This document shows positions 52,798 to 60,687 of a stretch of 64,000 nucleotides of DNA, in pieces. The notes beneath the pieces were generated by a model. The model searched no databases. It was not told the DNA's origin and saw nothing but the letters and a program-made list of their open reading frames with translations. Origin of the DNA: an uncultured bacterium (GTDB taxonomy: Bacteria > Elusimicrobiota > Elusimicrobia > Elusimicrobiales > Elusimicrobiaceae); NCBI GenBank assembly GCA_949298795.1, contig CASFXV010000001.1, positions 116,963 through 180,962 on the forward strand, given 5' to 3'. How positions within the stretch are numbered: the stretch's first letter is position 1; every line of letters begins with the position of its first letter. Both the position numbers and the translations under genes were made by a program.

Positions 52798-53502
52798 TTA
52801 GTTTAATTTAGCAAGTTCCGCTTGTGCCTGGGAAGCTTCCGCCGTGCCGGGAAATTCCTGCACCACAGAAGCCAAATAGCGTTTGGCTTCGTCCGTCTTG
52901 CCCAAGGGCACAATGCTGCGTGCATATTTTACGCGCGCCTGGGCTGTTAACTTGCTTTTAGGAAATTTTTGCAGCAGCGTGGCATAAGCCACGGCCGCCG
53001 GTTTGGTTTCGGAAAGGCCGGTGTAAGCATCGCCCAAATAAACATAGGCTTGTTCGGCGCTTTCACCTGTAGGGTATTTGCTGATATATAATTTAAAACC
53101 GGTTACAGCGGCGGAATAAGACCCTTTATCCAAGTGGTTTTTGGCTTCCGCAAACAAATCGGACGGCAACATAGAAATATTCTGCCCGGCCGGCTGTTGG
53201 GAAACTTCCCCCGCGGACGAAGCCCCGGGGCGCACCACGGCGGAAAGATCGTCCAGCTTAGTGGAAAGGCGCACCATTTGCGCGTCCATCTGGGCCAGAT
53301 TTTCGCTGGATACGGATAAATTGCGGTTTAAATCTTCCATCTTGGTGGCCAGCTCCGCCTGATTGGCCTGCATAACGGTAATGGAATCATTCAACTCTTT
53401 CAGCTGCAATTTCAGCGTGCCCATGTCACGCTCACTGGCTAAGCAGCCGGACAAAAGAAAGCCCGAACCTCCTATAAAAATAAGTTTAAAAACGTTTTTC
53501 AT
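52798..53502 (-). CDS. cpoB: Cell division coordinator CpoB (YbgF)-like lipoprotein
   Basis: A 234-residue protein with a signal ending LLSGC, so it seems to be a lipoprotein (C20), unlike the usual soluble CpoB. The N-terminal coiled coil (about 30-90) is followed by TPR repeats (FAEAKNHLDKGSYSAAVTGFKLYISKYPTGESAEQAYVYLGDAYTG, then two more) as in YbgF. It coordinates Tol-Pal with cell-wall synthesis at the septum. AGGAG 10 nt before the ATG. Lies between pal and tolB. Confidence 0.9.
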   Translation of the reverse strand: MKNVFKLIFIGGSGFLLSGCLASERDMGTLKLQLKELNDSITVMQANQAELATKMEDLNRNLSVSSENLAQMDAQMVRLSTKLDDLSAVVRPGASSAGEVSQQPAGQNISMLPSDLFAEAKNHLDKGSYSAAVTGFKLYISKYPTGESAEQAYVYLGDAYTGLSETKPAAVAYATLLQKFPKSKLTAQARVKYARSIVPLGKTDEAKRYLASVVQEFPGTAEASQAQAELAKLN

Positions 53503-53533
53503 AGTGGTTCGGGCTCCTTTTGTGTAAAATTAC

Positions 53534-54034
53534 TTATTTTACGATCAGCACAGTGTCAGCGCGGCGGTTTTTGGCCCAGCAGCTCTGAGTGGCTTCGTAG
53601 CAGACCGGTTTTTCTTCACCGTAGGAAACGGTGGTGATTTTGTCGGCTGCAATGCCCAAGCGGACATAGTAATCTTTTACTTCATTGGCTCTTTTTTCGC
53701 CCAAAGCAATATTGTAGGCGATGGTGCCTCTGTCGTCGCAGTTACCTTCCACAACCAATTTCACATTGGGGGCTTTTTCTTTGATCAGCTTGGCGTTGAG
53801 TTCCAAAATTTTGCGGTTTTCAGCGGTCAAGTTATACTTGTCCAGCGCAAAATGTACAGAACCCAAGTTCAGTTCCGCAGCGGGAATTACTTCGGTTACG
53901 GTTTCTTCCAGTACCATTTCGGCGGAAGAACCGGCGGTCAAGTCGGCGTTGGCATCGTCTTTAACATTTTTTTTGCAGGCGCTTAAGCCGGCGGCTAAAG
54001 ACAAAACCAGAACAACTTTCAACAAGTTTTTCAT
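53534..54034 (-). CDS. pal: Peptidoglycan-associated lipoprotein Pal
   Basis: A 166-residue lipoprotein with lipobox LSAC (C20) and an OmpA-like C-terminal domain (NLGSVHFALDKYNLTAENRKIL and the peptidoglycan-binding VVEGNCDDRGTIAYNIALGEKRANEVKDYY). It anchors the outer membrane to the cell wall. The ATG at 54034 has GGAG upstream; a longer frame to 54112 would begin upstream of the promoter at 54073-54102, so it is rejected. First gene of the operon. Confidence 0.96.
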   Translation of the reverse strand: MKNLLKVVLVLSLAAGLSACKKNVKDDANADLTAGSSAEMVLEETVTEVIPAAELNLGSVHFALDKYNLTAENRKILELNAKLIKEKAPNVKLVVEGNCDDRGTIAYNIALGEKRANEVKDYYVRLGIAADKITTVSYGEEKPVCYEATQSCWAKNRRADTVLIVK

Positions 54035-54072
54035 TTGTTTCTCCATATTAAATATTTTGAAGCTACCCATAA

Positions 54073-54102
54073 ATGATAGCAGACTTTTTGCCCGCGGGTC
54101 AA
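54073..54102 (-). promoter_or_regulatory. Promoter of pal-cpoB-tolB
   Basis: Minus strand: TTGACC (54102-54097), 18-nt spacer, TATCAT (54078-54073), about 38 nt before the ATG at 54034. Confidence 0.7.
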
Positions 54103-54169
54103 TGCGCCGCAAGCGTTTTTATTAATTACTTAATAAAAGCTTGTACCGGGCCGCGGCCGGCGGCCCCAG

Positions 54170-55618
54170 CTATTTGTCCAACAAGCGCGCCAATGTTTTG
54201 CTAAGCAAAGCCGGGTTGGCCTTGCCCTTGCTTTTGCGCATCACGGCGCCCACCAACGCGCCAATGGCGGCTTTATTGCCTTTTTTATAATCGGCCACGG
54301 CTTTGGGGGCGGCGGCGATAGCTTCCTGGGCCCAAGCTTCCAGCTGGCCTTCGTCACTCACCTGTACCATGCCGGAGGCTTCCACAATGGCTTTGGGGCT
54401 CCCGCCGTTTGCCCAAATTTTATCAAACACTTCGCGCCCTTGGCGGCGGGTGATTTTGCCGCTTTCCACCATTTCCAATATTTCCGCCAAAACGGGGGCG
54501 GAGATGGGGCTTTGGGCAATTTCTTTCTTTTCGGCGTTAAGCATACCCAATAAATCGGTTTGTATCCAGTTGGAAGCCGTTTTTACCGATATGGCTTTGT
54601 TGGCGGTAACCTCTTCAAAATAACGGGCTATGTCTAAAGAAGAGGTTAACACGCCCGCGTCATAGGCGTTTAAACCGGCCGCCATAAATTTGGCTTCTTT
54701 TTGGGCGGGCAGCTCCGGCATTTGCACTTTCACGCGTTCCAGCCAGTCATGCTTAAGCACCAGGGGCGGCAGGTCCGGCTCCGGGAAATAGCGGTAATCC
54801 AGCGCATCTTCTTTAGAGCGCATGGGGCGGGTAATGTTTTTCTCTTTATCCCAAAGGCGGGTTTCCTGCACCACGTGCCCGCCGGCGTTTAACAGCTCCG
54901 TTTGGCGGGTGATTTCATAATGCAGGGCGTCTTTGACCGCTTTGAAAGAATTTAAATTTTTAATTTCACAGCGAGTGCCGAACTTTTCCTGCCCGACCGG
55001 ACGCAAAGAAACGTTTACGTCCACGCGCAGTTCGCCTTTTTCCATATCGCAGTTGGAAGCGTCCACCCATTTCATCAGGCGTTTGATTTCGGTCAAATAT
55101 GCGTAGGCCTCATCCGGGCTGCGCAAGTCCGGCATGGACACAATTTCCAAAAGCGGGCAGCCGGAACGGTTAAAATCAATTAAAGAATACCCGTCAAAAT
55201 GGGAAGATTTGCTGGCGTCTTCTTCCAAATGGGCGTGGTGAATGCCTATGTTCTTTTTTTGCAAATTTTCTTTCGGGCCGAAAGTAATTTCTATGCTGCC
55301 GGCGCCGTTGATGGGTTTGTCGTACTGGGTGATTTGGTAGCCTTTGGGCAAATCCGGGTAAAAATAGTGCTTGCGGGAAAAAGTGGAATATTCGTTTACC
55401 TGGCACCCCAAGGCCAAGCCGGCTTTTACGGCCAGTTCCACCGCACCTTCCGTCAGTACGGGAAGCACGCCCGGCTGCCCGGTGCAGCGGGGGCAAATGG
55501 CGGTATTGGGTTTGGTTTCATCCCCCACACCGTTGGGGCAAGAGCAAAACAATTTGGTTTTGCTGGCTAGCTGGACATGGATTTCCAGCCCGATAACAGG
55601 TTCAAATTGGGTAGTCAC
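54170..55618 (-). CDS. gatB: Aspartyl/glutamyl-tRNA amidotransferase subunit B
   Basis: A 482-residue subunit of GatCAB, which converts Glu-tRNA(Gln) and/or Asp-tRNA(Asn) to the amide form. The start is GTG, with AGGAG 10 nt upstream. The kinase domain begins with VIGLEIHVQLASKTKLFCSC and contains DFNRSGCPLLEIVSMPDLRSP; the C-terminal YqeY-like tail reads RRQGREVFDKIW. Presence of gatB suggests that Gln-tRNA is made by the indirect route. gatA and gatC are not nearby. It is divergent from the flippase gene at 55654. Confidence 0.97.
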   Translation of the reverse strand: MTTQFEPVIGLEIHVQLASKTKLFCSCPNGVGDETKPNTAICPRCTGQPGVLPVLTEGAVELAVKAGLALGCQVNEYSTFSRKHYFYPDLPKGYQITQYDKPINGAGSIEITFGPKENLQKKNIGIHHAHLEEDASKSSHFDGYSLIDFNRSGCPLLEIVSMPDLRSPDEAYAYLTEIKRLMKWVDASNCDMEKGELRVDVNVSLRPVGQEKFGTRCEIKNLNSFKAVKDALHYEITRQTELLNAGGHVVQETRLWDKEKNITRPMRSKEDALDYRYFPEPDLPPLVLKHDWLERVKVQMPELPAQKEAKFMAAGLNAYDAGVLTSSLDIARYFEEVTANKAISVKTASNWIQTDLLGMLNAEKKEIAQSPISAPVLAEILEMVESGKITRRQGREVFDKIWANGGSPKAIVEASGMVQVSDEGQLEAWAQEAIAAAPKAVADYKKGNKAAIGALVGAVMRKSKGKANPALLSKTLARLLDK

Positions 55619-55638
55619 GTTTATATATCTCCTAAATT

Positions 55639-55646
55639 ATTATAAT
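55639..55646. promoter_or_regulatory. Symmetric -10 element (divergent gatB / flippase)
   Basis: ATTATAAT reads TATAAT on both strands. The plus-strand box (55641-55646) ends 7 nt before the ATG at 55654; the minus-strand box ends about 20 nt before the gatB GTG. Confidence 0.55.
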
Positions 55647-55653
55647 ATCAAAT

Positions 55654-57186
55654 ATGGCAAACCTTTTTCAGCCCGTTTCTTACCGTAAAGGGGCGGTGTG
55701 GGCGGTGGGCTCCACGGCCGCGTGGAAAATATGCTCGTTTATCAACAGCATATTAATTGCCCTCTACTTTGGCGCCCATACCCAAACGGACATTTATTTT
55801 TACCTCATTATGATATGCGGCATGGGCGTGAACTTTTTGCAGCATATCAACGCCGCCGTATTTATACCCGAAGCCATCTGCGCGCAAAAACAATCCCCCC
55901 TCTCCGCCATGCGGCTGCTGAACGCGGTGCTGGTTTTTTACGTTTTATTGGGAGCGCTGTGCATTATTGCCGGGGTATTTTGTCCACAGCATATAGCGGG
56001 GGCGGTATCCCGCTTTTCCCAGGCGCAATTAAACCAAAATCTGCATATGGTAAGCTGGGTGTGCGCATTGTTTGCTTTTCAAATGTGGGCTTCTTTTCTA
56101 TGCAATATTTTGGAAATGCGCAAACTGTTTGGCTCCGCCTGGCTGACGCCCGCCAATGCCTTGCTGCCGCTTATACTGCTTGTGGGCGGCGCGCAAAAAT
56201 GGGGCATTATGTGCATGGTATACGGCTTTTTAGCTGCCAATGTTTTGCAAACCGGGGTGTTTTTGTATTTGCTTAAAACAAAGTGCGCTTGGCAGTTTAC
56301 GTTAGGGACGGAAGGCTTCCACGCGCGGCTTAAAAAAAATTTGCTGACCAGCCAGGCGCTTGAATTAATCAGCCTGGTCAACTCTTGGATACCCGCCTAT
56401 TTGATCAGCGGGCTGGGGAGCGGGCTGGTCAGCGCGCTCAATTACGCCAAGCAGTTATCTGATTCCCCCACCGAAATACTTACTTGGCGCGTATGCGCGG
56501 TAAATAAAATTGAACTAAGCGAAGACGCCGCACAAAAAGACAAACAGGCCCTTAACGTGCATTTCCTGCGCACCAACCGCCTGCTTCTTTTTATGCTTAC
56601 GCCGCTGGCTGTATTCAGCTGTTTTTACGCGCTGGATATCATCCGCCTGTTTTTTGAAAGAGGCAACTTTACCCTGCAGGCCGCGCGCAATGCGGCGGCG
56701 TTTTTGCAGCCGCTGCTTATTATGATGCTTTTATTTATACCCATTACCATGCAAAACAATTTATTTTCGGCGGAGCGTAAATTAAAAGAAGCGTTTCCCT
56801 ATTTGCTTGTATCCAATCTTATTTTTACCGGGGCGGTTATTTGGGGCGTTAAACAATGGGGCGCTTTTGCCTATCCCTATGTGCAAGTGGTTTGCTGCTT
56901 TATTGGTTTTGGCATAAATAAATTTTTATTTAATAAACATTTCCCGCATATTCAATATGGGCGGGCCATGCTGGATATGGCGCGTTTGGCCGCCCTGAAT
57001 GTACTGGCTTTGCTTCCGGCCGCCGCGTGCACCTGCGTGTGCGGATTTAAAACCCCGTTTTTTACACTGCTTAGCGGCGGGATTGTTTTTTTAGCGGCCT
57101 TGTACGGCTTAACTAAATACAGCGGGGACTGGCAAATTTTTATAAACGCCGCACGCCAAAGCCGCCTGCCTTCCCCTTTTAAATAA
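55654..57186 (+). CDS. MurJ/MVF-like lipid flippase
   Basis: A 510-residue polytopic membrane protein with about 14 helices of the MOP superfamily: KGAVWAVGSTAAWKICSFINSILIALYFGAHTQTDIYFYL at the start is characteristic of MurJ/MVIN-like flippases, with FERGNF near residue 330. Such proteins flip undecaprenyl-linked sugars; this could be lipid II or an O-antigen/glycan unit. The nearby glycosyltransferases favour a surface glycan flippase. No Shine-Dalgarno and a -10 box 7 nt upstream suggest leaderless translation. A terminator follows at 57213-57239. Confidence 0.87.
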   Translation: MANLFQPVSYRKGAVWAVGSTAAWKICSFINSILIALYFGAHTQTDIYFYLIMICGMGVNFLQHINAAVFIPEAICAQKQSPLSAMRLLNAVLVFYVLLGALCIIAGVFCPQHIAGAVSRFSQAQLNQNLHMVSWVCALFAFQMWASFLCNILEMRKLFGSAWLTPANALLPLILLVGGAQKWGIMCMVYGFLAANVLQTGVFLYLLKTKCAWQFTLGTEGFHARLKKNLLTSQALELISLVNSWIPAYLISGLGSGLVSALNYAKQLSDSPTEILTWRVCAVNKIELSEDAAQKDKQALNVHFLRTNRLLLFMLTPLAVFSCFYALDIIRLFFERGNFTLQAARNAAAFLQPLLIMMLLFIPITMQNNLFSAERKLKEAFPYLLVSNLIFTGAVIWGVKQWGAFAYPYVQVVCCFIGFGINKFLFNKHFPHIQYGRAMLDMARLAALNVLALLPAAACTCVCGFKTPFFTLLSGGIVFLAALYGLTKYSGDWQIFINAARQSRLPSPFK

Positions 57187-57212
57187 TTGTTTCCTCCCGG
57201 CATTATTCCAAT

Positions 57213-57239
57213 AAAAACCCCGGGCGCAAAACCCGGGGT
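57213..57239. terminator. Terminator between convergent flippase and GT2 genes
   Basis: ACCCCGGG-cgcaaaa-CCCGGGGT stem. The T tract is on the minus-strand side, so it mainly ends the glycosyltransferase operon; the plus side has a shorter tail. Confidence 0.88.
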
Positions 57240-57253
57240 ACATAAAATATTTT

Positions 57254-58261
57254 TTATTTTTCTTTAAACAGCCACCGCCGGCTGCGGCGCACCTGCCGCA
57301 TACACCGCGCGTATGAAATACCGGCGCGCAAACACCATTTTAATAATTTCACCCGGGCGCGGAAACGGAGGTTTCGTTTTTTAAATAATCTGGCGGGAAG
57401 CAGCAGGCTTTGGCGGTTTTGGGTCAACAATTTTTCTTCCTGCGCCGAAAGGCCGTACATCTCCATAAAACTAAGCAAACACACCAAACGCACGTATTCA
57501 AACCCGGGCGCATAAACGGCGTATTGCCCGGACTGTATTAAATAATCGCGCGCGTCTAAAAAACCGTGGAACAATCCGACAAAACGTTCTTTGGAACTGG
57601 TACTAAGAGAGCCCTCCCGCGCTTGGCGGTAAAAATAAACCGCTTCTTTTACGGGGGCTATTTTCTTGGCGCAGGCAATGAGCTGTATAGAAGGGCAAAT
57701 ATCTTCCCCCGTCGGATAGGAAGAAAAAGTTAAGGGCGTGCTATCCCATAATTCCCGCCGGATTAATTTGCCGCACAGCGCCATAACGGCCGGGAAATTG
57801 CTAAACAAAAGCGTTTTTTTCTCTCCCTCCAAACAAGAGCGGGAAAAGGCCGCCATGTCTTCCGGCACGGCTTGGCGGGTATCAGTATAATAACGCACTA
57901 AAGGGCCTACGGACATATCCGCCCCGTTTGCCTGCAGGGCGTTATATAAACGCTCGCAATAAGTGGAAGGGATAAAATCGTCCGCATCAATAAACAAAAC
58001 GGTTTCCCCTTCCGAACGGGCCAACCCGTTGCGGCGTGCGGCAGAAACGCCTTGGTTACTTTGGGACAAACAAATAAAATGGGAATAACGCTGTTTAAAC
58101 TTTTCTATGATGCGGGGGCTTTGGTCGGTAGAGCCGTCATCCACCACAATCACTTCCGTTTCTTTCAGCGTCTGCGCGGCCACGCTGTTTAAACAGGTTT
58201 CCAAATATTTTTCCACATTATAAACGGGAATGATAATGCTTACTTTCGGGCGGCTGTACAT
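57254..58261 (-). CDS. GT2 family glycosyltransferase
   Basis: A 335-residue enzyme of the GT-A fold: VSIIIPVYNVEKYLETCLNSV, VVDDGSTDQSPRI, and the DXD-like motif FIDADDFIP. The ATG at 58261 has GAGG 5 nt upstream; a longer frame to 58309 lies in the upstream gene. It overlaps the GT4 gene end by 22 nt. The family includes enzymes that add sugars to LPS or polysaccharide. The C-terminal half is rich in basic residues and may bind the membrane. Donor and acceptor unknown. Confidence 0.9.
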   Translation of the reverse strand: MYSRPKVSIIIPVYNVEKYLETCLNSVAAQTLKETEVIVVDDGSTDQSPRIIEKFKQRYSHFICLSQSNQGVSAARRNGLARSEGETVLFIDADDFIPSTYCERLYNALQANGADMSVGPLVRYYTDTRQAVPEDMAAFSRSCLEGEKKTLLFSNFPAVMALCGKLIRRELWDSTPLTFSSYPTGEDICPSIQLIACAKKIAPVKEAVYFYRQAREGSLSTSSKERFVGLFHGFLDARDYLIQSGQYAVYAPGFEYVRLVCLLSFMEMYGLSAQEEKLLTQNRQSLLLPARLFKKRNLRFRARVKLLKWCLRAGISYARCMRQVRRSRRWLFKEK

Positions 58262-59322
58262 AAGTCCTCGTAAGACTGGATATATTTTTCCAGGGAGAAA
58301 CGCTCGCACACCTGCGGCGCCTGCCGGGCCAAACGCTGGCGGAAATCTTCGTCTTTCATTAAACGCGCCAAACTTTTGGCAAAAAGCTCACTGTACCCGG
58401 GTTTAACCAACAGGCCGTCCACCCCGTCGCGCACAATCACGTCCGGCCCGTTGCACACAAAACTGACAACCGGCACCCCGGCCGCCATGGCCTCCAACAA
58501 CACCATAGGGAACCCCTCGGTGCGAGACGTCATGGCGTAAATATCACTATAGCGGTAAAACGCCGCCAAACTTTCCTGCGGGGGCAAGAACTGCACGCTG
58601 TGCTGCACGTCCAGCACTTCAGCCAAGTCTTTCAGTTCCGCTTCCAGCGGCCCCGCGCCAATAATACATAAACGCCAGGAAGGAAAATCCTCACACACCC
58701 TGCGCCAAGCTTCCAACAAATAATCAAAACCTTTTTGTTTCACTAAACGCCCCACCGCCAGCACGTAGCGCTGCCCTTGCGGCAAAACGTCCGGGCGGGG
58801 CAAATCGACCGACGGGGCGGGCAAGGCCGGGTTATAAATAATAGAAGTTTTCCATTTGGGGAAATAAAACGCCAAATATTTGCGGTCCCGCTCCGAAAGG
58901 ACGGTCACCCGGCTGGCCAAACGAAGTAAAATGCGGCGTAAAAACTGCCACTTGGGGCTCCACGGGCAGGTGCGTATGTCCAGATGATCTGCATAGATGT
59001 AGGGAATTCTCAGCAATAGAGCGGCCCCCAGAATGCTCAGCGTCATAAAGCTAATCAGCACGTCCGGCTTTAAGCGGTACAACGTTTTTATCATGAGCCA
59101 TAAACGCCAAAACCCGCCTAAAAAACCGGCTTTGGCAAATGCAGGCAAATCCAAACGCACCCGCTCCACCCCCGCCGGCACCGCATAAAAATCAGGCACG
59201 GCGTTGGAAAGAGTCAGCAAAGTAACCTGATGCCCGCGCGCAGCTAAACCGCCGCATAAATAGGTCATTACGCGTTCCGCGCCGCCAGGCCCCAAATTAG
59301 CCACCACACAGGTAATTTTCAT
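58240..59322 (-). CDS. GT4 family glycosyltransferase
   Basis: A 360-residue GT-B fold enzyme. N-terminal NLGPGGAERVMTYLCGGLAARGHQVTLLT, donor site ILAVGRLVKQKGFDYLLEAWRRV, and the E-x7-E motif TEGFPMVLLEAMAAGVPVVSF are GT4 hallmarks. GGAG 8 nt before the ATG. Lies in a glycosyltransferase cluster with a terminator just upstream (59336-59365), so it may be transcribed from a promoter of its own or by readthrough. Confidence 0.93.
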   Translation of the reverse strand: MKITCVVANLGPGGAERVMTYLCGGLAARGHQVTLLTLSNAVPDFYAVPAGVERVRLDLPAFAKAGFLGGFWRLWLMIKTLYRLKPDVLISFMTLSILGAALLLRIPYIYADHLDIRTCPWSPKWQFLRRILLRLASRVTVLSERDRKYLAFYFPKWKTSIIYNPALPAPSVDLPRPDVLPQGQRYVLAVGRLVKQKGFDYLLEAWRRVCEDFPSWRLCIIGAGPLEAELKDLAEVLDVQHSVQFLPPQESLAAFYRYSDIYAMTSRTEGFPMVLLEAMAAGVPVVSFVCNGPDVIVRDGVDGLLVKPGYSELFAKSLARLMKDEDFRQRLARQAPQVCERFSLEKYIQSYEDLCTAARK

Positions 59323-59335
59323 GGAGGAAACTCCA

Positions 59336-59365
59336 AAAATAAAAACCCCGCGCCAAAACGCGGGG
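59336..59365 (-). terminator. Terminator of the second GT4 gene
   Basis: Minus strand: CCCCGCG-ttttgg-CGCGGGG-TTTTTATTTTT, 7 nt after the stop at 59372 and only 14 nt before the next ATG. Confidence 0.9.
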
Positions 59366-59371
59366 CAGAAA

Positions 59372-60382
59372 TTAATTCAACAAGTCTTCAAACGCCCGGG
59401 CAAAATCCGCAAACGCATAGCGGTCTTTTAATTTAGAAGCTTCCACCGCTATCTCCACGCGTTTGCCCCAGTTTACCATCAGTTCGTCCAAAGCGATGGT
59501 AAAAGGTTCTTCTTCCCCGGCGTTTACAATCAGGCCGTTAATGCCGTTGGACACCAAAGCCACCACCGGGGCCGATTCGCACGCCACGCAAGGCAGTTTG
59601 CTGGCCATAGCGTCCAGCAAAATATCCGTATTTTGCGGGTTTAAAGCCGGGTAGGCAAAAATATCCGCGTTGCGAAGCAGACTGTAAACATCTCCATCTT
59701 CGGAAACGATTTCCGTGCTTTCTTCCAACCCGTTTTTGGCAATAAATTTTTTGAGCGCGGTTTTACCGGTGCCGTCCCCCACAATGGTCAAATGCCAAGA
59801 GGAGTGCGCCGGCGCCAGGCGCGCCCAGGTTTTAAGCAAATTATCAAAGCCGCTTTCTTTTACCAGCTTGCCTACCGCCACGATATTGTTCTCTTTCTTA
59901 AAACAATCCGGCTTATTGTAATTGTAATGTTCCACCCACACGGCGGGGTTGGTAACTTCCTGCACTTTTAAACCGGCATAGGGCTTTTTATTAAGCGGCT
60001 CTTCAGACGTGCGGACAACCAATACTTTTTTGGCTTTCTTTAAAATGGTTTTTTTATCTTTTACGGCTTTGTCTTCTTTAAAGCCCTCATTTTCCGCGTA
60101 GATAAAAGGAATACCCGCCTGTATGGCCGTTTGGCAAGCGGTTAAGTTCATAAAAGAAATAACAAATTGCGCTTCCGCTTTTTTCAGCAAACCCTCCAGC
60201 GTTTTAGGTTTGGCGACGGCGGCATATTCCACCAGCGGGACTTGGGTTTTGCCCTTCACTTTGCCTTTAACGGCAAAAACAACGGCCTCGTGGCCTTGCC
60301 CGGTCAGCGTTTCGGCCAGTTTAACCGCCAAGCGAGAAGCGGTGAAAGTTTTATTTCCCCCGGCAAAAATAGCTATTTTCAT
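59372..60382 (-). CDS. GT4-like glycosyltransferase
   Basis: A 336-residue GT-B fold enzyme. ATG at 60382 has GGAGGA 8 nt upstream; the longer frame to 60400 includes the ribosome-binding site. N-terminal KIAIFAGGNKTFTASRLAVKLAETLTGQGHEAVVFA and donor half IVAVGKLVKESGFDNLLKTWARL, IVGDGTGKTALKKF, NPQNTDILLDAMASKLPCVACESAPV match GT4 glycosyltransferases, but the E-x7-E motif is altered (DILLDAMAS), so the sugar donor may differ. It is Lys-rich compared with its neighbours. Role in a surface glycan is likely. Confidence 0.87.
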   Translation of the reverse strand: MKIAIFAGGNKTFTASRLAVKLAETLTGQGHEAVVFAVKGKVKGKTQVPLVEYAAVAKPKTLEGLLKKAEAQFVISFMNLTACQTAIQAGIPFIYAENEGFKEDKAVKDKKTILKKAKKVLVVRTSEEPLNKKPYAGLKVQEVTNPAVWVEHYNYNKPDCFKKENNIVAVGKLVKESGFDNLLKTWARLAPAHSSWHLTIVGDGTGKTALKKFIAKNGLEESTEIVSEDGDVYSLLRNADIFAYPALNPQNTDILLDAMASKLPCVACESAPVVALVSNGINGLIVNAGEEEPFTIALDELMVNWGKRVEIAVEASKLKDRYAFADFARAFEDLLN

Positions 60383-60493
60383 CGGTAAATCCTCCTGCAT
60401 AAACCCTTTAATCTATTCTTTTGTATTTTACATAAAAAAGCCCGTTAAATAAACTAAATTTATAAAATCATTTTTCTTATACTCAAAAGGCAT

Positions 60494-60516
60494 AAAAAAA
60501 CCGCCCTTTCAGGCGG
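60494..60516 (-). terminator. Terminator of the initiator tRNA gene
   Basis: Minus strand: CCGCC-tgaaag-GGCGG followed by TTTTTTT. Confidence 0.9.
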
Positions 60517-60532
60517 TAAATAATTGAAAAAC

Positions 60533-60606
60533 TTGCGGGGACTGGATTTGAACCAGTGATCTCAAGGTTATGGGCCTTGCGAGATACCAGGCTTCTCTAC
60601 CCCGCA
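60533..60606 (-). tRNA. tRNA-fMet initiator (anticodon CAT) with unusual anticodon arm
   Basis: Acceptor TGCGGGG/CCCCGCA, D-loop AGCCTGGTA (the initiator form), T-arm ACTGG-TTCAAAT-CCAGT, discriminator A, no encoded CCA. Position 1 is T paired with A72, a weak pair in place of the C1-A72 mismatch. The anticodon stem is CAAGG/CCTTG with loop CCCATAA: two instead of three G-C pairs next to the loop, and C rather than T at position 33. Confidence 0.93.
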
Positions 60607-60611
60607 ATATT

Positions 60612-60640
60612 ATTATACCACATTAAACCGCAAAAAACAA
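60612..60640 (-). promoter_or_regulatory. Promoter of initiator tRNA
   Basis: Minus strand: TTGTTT, 17-nt spacer, TATAAT (60617-60612) preceded by TGG, an extended -10. Confidence 0.65.
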
Positions 60641-60642
60641 TG

Positions 60643-60666
60643 CCGCCGGCTGTTAAAAACCGGCGG
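60643..60666 (-). terminator. Terminator after the peptide-binding protein gene
   Basis: Minus strand: CCGCCGG-loop-CCGGCGG stem, then cattgTTTTTTG; the T tract is slightly offset. It overlaps the initiator tRNA promoter region. Confidence 0.75.
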
Positions 60667-60687
60667 AATATCTGCAAAAACACTTAA

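Noticed and set aside
54035..54112. Longer Pal reading frame
   Set aside because: It would start upstream of the TTGACC-18-TATCAT promoter and hide the lipobox signal.
54148..54166. GC hairpin (GGGCCGC/GCGGCCC) as gatB terminator
   Set aside because: Stem is strong but no T tract follows directly; left out of the terminator list.
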